DNA of 64,000 nucleotides from Harmothoe impar. Taxonomy: Eukaryota; Annelida; Polychaeta; Phyllodocida; Polynoidae. The notes beneath the pieces were generated by a model. The model searched no databases. It was given only the letters and a program-made list of their open reading frames with translations, and was not told where the DNA came from. The position numbers and the translations under genes are program-made. Shown here in pieces: positions 9,924 through 64,000 of the stretch; the stretch's first letter is position 1, and every line of letters starts with the position of its first letter. The stretch lies in contig OX381720.1 of NCBI GenBank assembly GCA_947462335.1, forward strand, positions 62,455,946 to 62,519,945, given 5' to 3'.

Positions 9924-10270
9924 TTAAACGCTGGGTCGAGGTCAGAAGTTTCTGTTAACAGAAACAGGGTATACAACTCAAAGTACCCCCTCGTCCTTTG
10001 AGTATTGCATTCTGGTAAATATACACACATTTTTTATTTTTTCTAAATACCAAAAACTCGGCGACGGATCAAAATAAATCGGCCTTATGAAGTGAGACAC
10101 CAGTGGTAGTGAATTGTTACAAGGAGCTCACAAACGCCCCCTGGGGGATATTCATGAACTGATTGAGCGGCGGCAGCACTTGAAGCTCCGGCTGCGCCAT
10201 CTAGTGAGAGACAGAAACATTGGTCACCAGGCACAGAGCTCCCCAATCTATGGCCATATATATGGGGGTA

Positions 10271-10873
10271 CCGTAAAACCTCGCCTATAAGCCTAACTCG
10301 CGTATAAGCCGCACCCCAAATTTGGCACGATCCTATAAACCGCACTGGCATTCTGAATGACCCTGGGAAAAACTCGCATATAAGCCGCACCCCTTACTTT
10401 GGCCTGAAGCTATAAATTTCTCCCAATCCTGACCTATTAAATATACATTGTGTGTACAAAATGTAGTACAGTTATGTAGCGGTCACCCCCCCCCCCCCTC
10501 TCCCATTGGCACATTTACTGTTAGTGTTAGGATGCTAGCAGGGTTTAGCGGTGGTGTGCATTGTCTTAGGGCTGAGGTGCGAGTGGCCTTCATTGTCTTA
10601 GGGCTAAGGTGCGGGTTGGCTTTATTGTCTTAGGGCTGAGGTGCGAATATCAGGCATTGACACTGCCCACTCACATTTCGCCCCCCCCCCCCCCACACCC
10701 CTGCAGTCCATGCGACTCTTGAAGCTGTGTTAAGGCCATTTTATAGTCAATTTGTAAATCACAATTTGGAAAAACTCGCGTATAAGCCGCAGCCCGACTT
10801 TGGCCCGATCCTATAAGCCGCACCGGCGATCTGACTCGCGTATTAGCCGCGGCTTCTACGCAAGGTTTTACGG
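10271..10873. mobile_element. CCGTAAAACCTCG element with TA target (Tc1/mariner-like MITE)
   Basis: The left end CCGTAAAACCTCGCCTATAA follows TA; the right end GCAAGGTTTTACGG precedes TA. Internally each arm repeats CTCGCGTATAAGCCGCACC. The middle (about 10445-10700) is unrelated and holds three copies of a 33-35-bp unit, CATTGTCTTAGGGCTGAGGT, plus C-runs. TA duplication plus this terminus suggests a Tc1/mariner-type non-autonomous element; the superfamily is inferred. Confidence 0.78.
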
Positions 10874-11494
10874 TAGATGCCTAAATTCGACATGGCGACA
10901 TGGCGATTTCTTAAAATCGACAGGTGATATGGAGCTTAGTGACATGAGGGGAAATTTTAGTGACATGGGACATGGCAGGCTGACATGAGCCAGCTAGATT
11001 TAATCTCACTCAGAGACAACTCACAATACTCATGACTGGAGAATTTGGCAAAGGCGCCAAAGAGAAACGTAATTGATAAAACTGCAGGGGGTCATTAAGA
11101 GAGTGTAACCCTCCCGGAACATTTAAATGGGTTGTATAAATGGTGTGAGGTGATGGTATCTGATAGTAATGAGCTAACCCCTAAAATTGAGGATTACGAC
11201 CTCCCAGAAGGGAGTCTCGCCAAATTCTCCAGTCTTGACTGTAGGAATCACACAACCTCCCCCCCCCCCCCCACCTCAACCTTGCTTCATCTTGGAAATA
11301 CATGTACCCTACCCTCTTTGAGCAACAATGGGACCAAAATCCATAAGCACCAGCTCTCAAATAAGCGCAGGTCTCATACAAGTTAAATACAATCAAAATT
11401 GTCAAGCGTACCTGGGCTTATATATACAGGCTACTATGGTATACCAAAACCATTTGACCCATATTAAACCTAAGTAGAGCGTATGGCAATGGTG

Positions 11495-11708
11495 GGTACA
11501 ACCGCGTATAACCCGCATCTCGCATATAACCTGCACCCTGGCATTGAGAGAACTATATAACCCATACCAGAGGTCTGAAAATTGTAGTTTTAGTACTGTA
11601 CTATACTGCCAAAACCCCTTGTATTACCCACACCTAGACTTTGGGGAGTATACCCGTACTGAGGGTTTGGTTTGCATATAACCCGCGGGTTGTATGCGGA
11701 ATTTACGG
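11495..11708. mobile_element. Diverged relative of the CCGTAAAACCTCG element
   Basis: CGCGTATAACCCGCATCTCG on the left and CATATAACCCGCGGGTTG...GAATTTACGG on the right. The wording is TATAACCCG rather than TATAAGCCG, marking a subfamily also seen near 52395-52500. Confidence 0.55.
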
Positions 11709-11727
11709 TAGTAGTAGACACTATGTA

Positions 11728-12139
11728 CCGTAAAACCTTGGTTATAAGCCGGATTTCATTCGGCGTTTTTATTTGCTATAGCCGAATTTTAAGCCCCAAA
11801 CTAGCATTTGGCTAATAGGCGAGGTTTTAATAATATACGGGACTAGCACATCCTGGTACCTCAGGTATCGGGGGCTAAACCCCCATCTGTTATCAGGCTA
11901 ATCCCCTCTCCTCACACCTAGAACAAAGGTGCTGATAAGAAATTCTCCAAGATGCACTGCTCTGGAGTCGGGGCCTAACCACAATGCATTGCTCTGAGTC
12001 AAGATGGCGGCCTCCATAGCCTTATATGCTAGTCCCCTATAGGAACATAGTGAAAACTAATTTCAAGCACTATTGTTATAAGCCAAATTTTTACTCCAAA
12101 ACTCACATTCAGCTTCGGCTTATAACCAAGGTTTTACGG
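11728..12139. mobile_element. CCGTAAAACCTTGG subfamily element
   Basis: The left end CCGTAAAACCTTGGTTATAA is matched by the right end TTATAACCAAGGTTTTACGG; both are flanked by TA. The centre (about 11840-12050) carries other sequence (GGACTAGCACATCCTGGTACC, ATGGCGGCCTCCATAG), related to a phrase at 48955-49020. Another copy of the same subfamily is at 63132-63359. Confidence 0.75.
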
Positions 12140-12144
12140 TAGTA

Positions 12145-12750
12145 GTGGAAACTAGGTATCTATGTCTAGTATACAGGATAGTTAATATCAACCAGCCCCA
12201 AGTAATAATTGGATGAAAATGACATCATTATAATATTCTAATCAAATTTCTTTTCTTTTAAAAAAAGTAGTTCTTTCAAACATCAATTTTCAGGAATTTT
12301 TGTCAATGTATGTGCAATGGACTTGAAGAATCAGCTGTTTTCCTGACCTAGTATGCTCAAAACTTTGGGTTTGATTCTTGACACAAAAATATCCCCCTGA
12401 TCATGGTTAATTTTAATATCAACCAAGCGGCCATCTTGGATTTGGCAGCCATTTTGAATTACAGTTTATTCAAATTCATCCAGTTCGTAAACCATATATC
12501 ATATTTAATACAACTTACAACTTTTCCTGCATTTATCAGCAGTATTTCCATCAATAGTGATCACATTTCCTGTTTAGTTACTTTTTCGGGCAGCCATTTT
12601 GAAAAATGGCAAAAAATACAGAAAAATAAGAGATAAAAATTTTCTCTACTTTTTTCTCTACGTCTATGCTAAATTTGGCACTTTTGTCTGCCACAAAACT
12701 ATTCCACCACTTTTTCACCTTAACAGCCCTGACTAGTATCATTAGGCCTA
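12145..12750. other. AT-rich intergenic stretch, no gene seen
   Basis: Only low-complexity AT-rich sequence with GCCATTTTGAA and GCCATCTTGGA phrases (12430-12610). The short open frames here have no coding character. Confidence 0.45.
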
Positions 12751-12755
12751 TAGAT

Positions 12756-13085
12756 GGCTGTGTCTCACGACCTTGGGCCAATGTTTTTGTCTCTGACCGG
12801 GTGCCGTCTCTGACCAGGTGCCGTCTCTGACCGGGTGCCGTCTCTGACCGGACGCCATTTGGGAGTTGAGTGATCTTCTACTAACAGCAGGAAGCTAATT
12901 ATAGTTACATAACAACTGCCATAACGTTTTTACAAATCCTAATATATATGAGTATATGTTAAAAAGTAAAAAACACTTCCTTCTGACACCAGGTCAGAGA
13001 CGGCACCCAGTCAGAGACGGCACCTGGTCAGAGACGGCACCCGGTCAGAGACAAAAACATTGGCCCAAGGTCGTGAGACACAGCC
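12756..13085. mobile_element. MITE, GGCTGTGTCTCAC family with 4-bp target, copy 1
   Basis: Ends GGCTGTGTCTCACGACCTTG and CAAGGTCGTGAGACACAGCC are perfect inverses. AGAT flanks both sides (12752-12755 and 13086-13089). Inside each arm is a tandem subterminal motif TGACCGGGTGCCGTCTC (17 bp, about four copies per arm), with an AT-rich centre. Confidence 0.88.
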
Positions 13086-13214
13086 AGATATCCAAGGCAG
13101 TGTTTTGATCAACCACATTTCCACTGCTGTATAACTGAGGTGATTGTGATAATGCTTAATGCTTAAGCCATACGCATGAAAACATGATACATTAGCCATA
13201 GACTGCCTAAAGAG

Positions 13215-14925
13215 ACTGGATCCCATCCAGGCTGTATGAGGTAAAGCCATACCACAGGAGCTACATACGCTTTATCAGTACTCAGGGAGCCATAAAGTAA
13301 CACAACGGATTTTGGGAACACATGGTGGGCAACATCTAGAAGAGAGAAGACACATTTTGTATAAAAACAGAGGAAAGGAGCTTCTTCTATGCAAATATAA
13401 TAAGACAGTGGACTGGCGAACATGTATATGGTCATGTTTCACTTGTCATCAACTGATATCTGTGGCTGCATTCTTCAGACAAAGGTGGAATGTCTGCCCC
13501 ATGTACCACCTATATCCAGTTTCAACACTTTGTATCACTACTACTGTGTTCTATAGGGACTTCAGCTAATGCATACTCCCATTGATGATTAATTTATTTA
13601 GTAGGCATCACTGGCACCTATCCCCATATTTCTGCCATCACTGGTTGTGCTGTAATTATATACCAAAGATATACCTCTTCCATACCACACACCAGGCCAG
13701 AAAAAATACACACCTCGGATCAATAAAATACAACCCTTGGATCAGCATAACACCTCAAGCAAAAAATACACACCTCGGATTATATTATTTCAGGTTTGCC
13801 AGCATCCCCTGTGATGGAGCAAAGCAGTTCATTGGTAAGATTCAGTCTTAGTGATTACTGTATGCTATAATAACAGAAACCATTTGCTCTGGGGGCAGGG
13901 GTATAAAAAGTGTGTGCGCCTCCTGATAAAAGCCCACCTCCCTGTTATCAATAAATTAACTCTCTCTAAGGTTCTCTATAGGAGGGCTATTACTAGCTGT
14001 ACTGCTATATGGCATGGTTGTGGTTCAGGGTAAAATAAGCACACAGGTAACTGCACCATGAACTGACAGTGGTAATGTATATATGGGTAGGAACACACCT
14101 TGGCGTGTTGCATCTATTAGACCCTACTAGAGACCCCAAATAACAAATATAATATATTCATATACATATATATAGATATAGATATAATGTGTGTATATAA
14201 CGGACCAAAACATACTTCAGTGTCCTATCATTCTCATTAGCACATAATTTATGATTAATGTGGTAATGTATATATGGGTAGGAACACACATTGACATGTT
14301 GCATCTATTAGACCCTACTAGTGACCCCAAATAACAAATATAATATACATGTATTTATATGTATATAGATATATTAGAAGTAATGTGTGTATACAACGGA
14401 CCAAAACCTACTTCAGTATCCTACCATACTCATTAGCACATAATTTATGATTGTATGTGAGGGGGCTTCCATGAAGTATGTATATTTGTCCCATGAAATA
14501 ACCCCCCCCCCCCCCCCAACCCAACCAATGTTGCATTATGCACACATTAGAGTGACCCCTCGCCTGAAGTATATACTCAATTGTCTCCCAGGTGTGTATT
14601 TCTTAAATCCCAGGTGTGGCCTTTATTTCTCTGTGTGTTTTCTCCAAGGTGTGTATTTTCATGCTCCGAGGTGTGGCCTTTATTACAGTCATGTACTTTG
14701 TGCAGCTTCATGCAAACAGTTACAACAATGACAACAGCAAACTAATTGTATCTGTATCTTGATATCTCTTCTGTTCCCTAGAGATGAAAATATAGACAAC
14801 TTCTCTACAATTTCTTCCCAGTTCTGTAAAAAAATCCGTTGGTGTTACTTTTACGGCTCCCTGAGTAGGATAAGGGCAGGTAGCTCCTGTGGTATGACTT
14901 TACCTCATACGGCCTGCCATCTATG
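13215..14925. mobile_element. Long foldback element upstream of the ERK promoter
   Basis: The arm at about 13226-13320 (GGCTGTATGAGGTAAAGCC, CCACAGGAGCTAC, ACTCAGGGAGCC) has its inverted partner at about 14829-14925 (GGCTCCCTGAGTAGG, GTAGCTCCTGTGGTATG, CCTCATACGGCC). A second inner inverted pair is ACACACCTCGGAT (13705-13790) against TCCGAGGTGTGG (14600-14680). No transposase is visible. The outer right arm ends only about 140 bp before the ERK start codon. Confidence 0.7.
14071..14452 (+). repeat. 191-bp direct duplication (2 copies)
   Basis: GGTAATGTATATATGGGTAG begins copies at 14071 and 14262. Both contain CTATTAGACCCTACTAG, an ATATAC-rich tract and CATTAGCACATAATTTATGA. The two copies differ by several substitutions. 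The duplication lies inside the loop of the foldback element. Confidence 0.85.
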
Positions 14926-15010
14926 TCTGCGTGCCCACAGCTCTCACCGGATAACAACAACTTGAACTAACCAGAGTGGTGGCGGGAACCTGGGAGCTGC
15001 GTTCGTGCCG

Positions 15011-15029
15011 TGACGTCACTAATCACGTG
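15011..15029 (+). promoter_or_regulatory. ERK promoter motifs: CRE and E-box
   Basis: TGACGTCA (15011-15018) and CACGTG (15024-15029) sit 40-57 bp upstream of the ERK start codon in GC-richer sequence. AAGATGGCGGCC overlaps the start codon (15065-15076) and fits the YY1 motif. Regulation by CREB/ATF, bHLH and YY1 factors is inferred from motif identity only. Confidence 0.5.
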
Positions 15030-15067
15030 GTACGGATGTAATGTGAAGTGGGACATGTATATGCAAG

Positions 15068-63587
<48,520 letters not shown>

Positions 63588-63639
63588 GTGAGCCTTGTAA
63601 ACACCATGTAATGAAGCTCATTAATCATGTTTATATATA

Positions 63640-63819
63640 CCGTATGCGACGTAATAAGCGCCCTGGGCGTTTATAAAATTATTTTTATGGGCGTTTTAGT
63701 GCTTAAGAGTTTAATTGTCTCCAAAATCGTGAGATTTTAGACTTTGTTCTAGTCTAAAAATGCCTCAAAGGAGGGGGGGGGCTTATTAGGGGGGAGGATG
63801 CTTATTACGTCGAATACGG
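63640..63819. mobile_element. CCGTATTCGACG MITE, short copy in ERK intron 6
   Basis: Ends CCGTATGCGACGTAATAAGC and GCTTATTACGTCGAATACGG (one mismatch), flanked by TA. The remaining 180 bp to the window edge show nothing further. Confidence 0.83.
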
Positions 63820-64000
63820 TATGATGAATAATTATAATTTTTTGACAAATCACAGCTATACACTTGTGTTAGGAATTATGCCAATGTTAAAATTTCCTAT
63901 CAATTCGTTTGTGATGACATCATTGTAAGCACATTTGTATAGCCTATGTATGATGTAAAGATCATTTGTACAGAGGCAAGTCATATTGTAATAACCTATA

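Overview
This is animal nuclear DNA: spliced genes with GT-AG introns (one with minor-spliceosome signals), very large repeat-filled introns, miniature inverted-repeat transposons (MITEs), LINE and SINE fragments, and about fifteen tandem arrays. No bacterial, phage or organelle features are visible. The ERK kinase carries residues I associate with protostome ERKs ([19 protein letters not shown]), and the repeats look like those of marine invertebrates. A lophotrochozoan such as a mollusc is my best inference, but the phylum is not proven.

Layout. (1) 1-811, minus strand: the 5' part of an unrecognised gene, open to the left edge of the window, with a CRE-type promoter at 832-839. (2) 2788-5623, plus strand: a two-coding-exon CD225/dispanin-like small membrane protein of 147 aa with a poly(A) signal at 5850. 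Its second coding exon is preceded by an 8-copy array that repeats the 3' splice site. (3) 6-15 kb: no coding sequence; MITEs, foldback elements and a CRE cluster. (4) 15068-63587, plus strand: six exons of an ERK1/2-type MAP kinase encoding residues 1-287 of about 360; the last part lies beyond the right edge. Intron 1 is 36.5 kb and holds most of the satellite arrays and a 200-N assembly gap (45236-45435). Intron 2 holds nested transposons with a LINE reverse-transcriptase tail. Intron 3 has U12-type splice signals. Introns 4 and 5 begin with tandem arrays grown from their own 5' splice sites.

The most unusual pattern is that four splice junctions in two unrelated genes (one acceptor in the dispanin gene; two donors and one acceptor in ERK) are each tandemly copied, so that decoy splice sites sit next to the genuine ones. 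One decoy donor (59081) would add 34 in-frame codons to ERK between the catalytic loop and the DFG motif. Other notable points are a 16-bp satellite of roughly 240 units, most of which match the p53-family half-site consensus, a 69-bp satellite repeating a YY1-like motif, and several MITE families whose target-site duplications can be read directly.

Functionally the window shows a signalling kinase, a small membrane protein and one unknown gene. Nothing in the sequence links them in one pathway. Copy numbers of arrays are estimates by eye.
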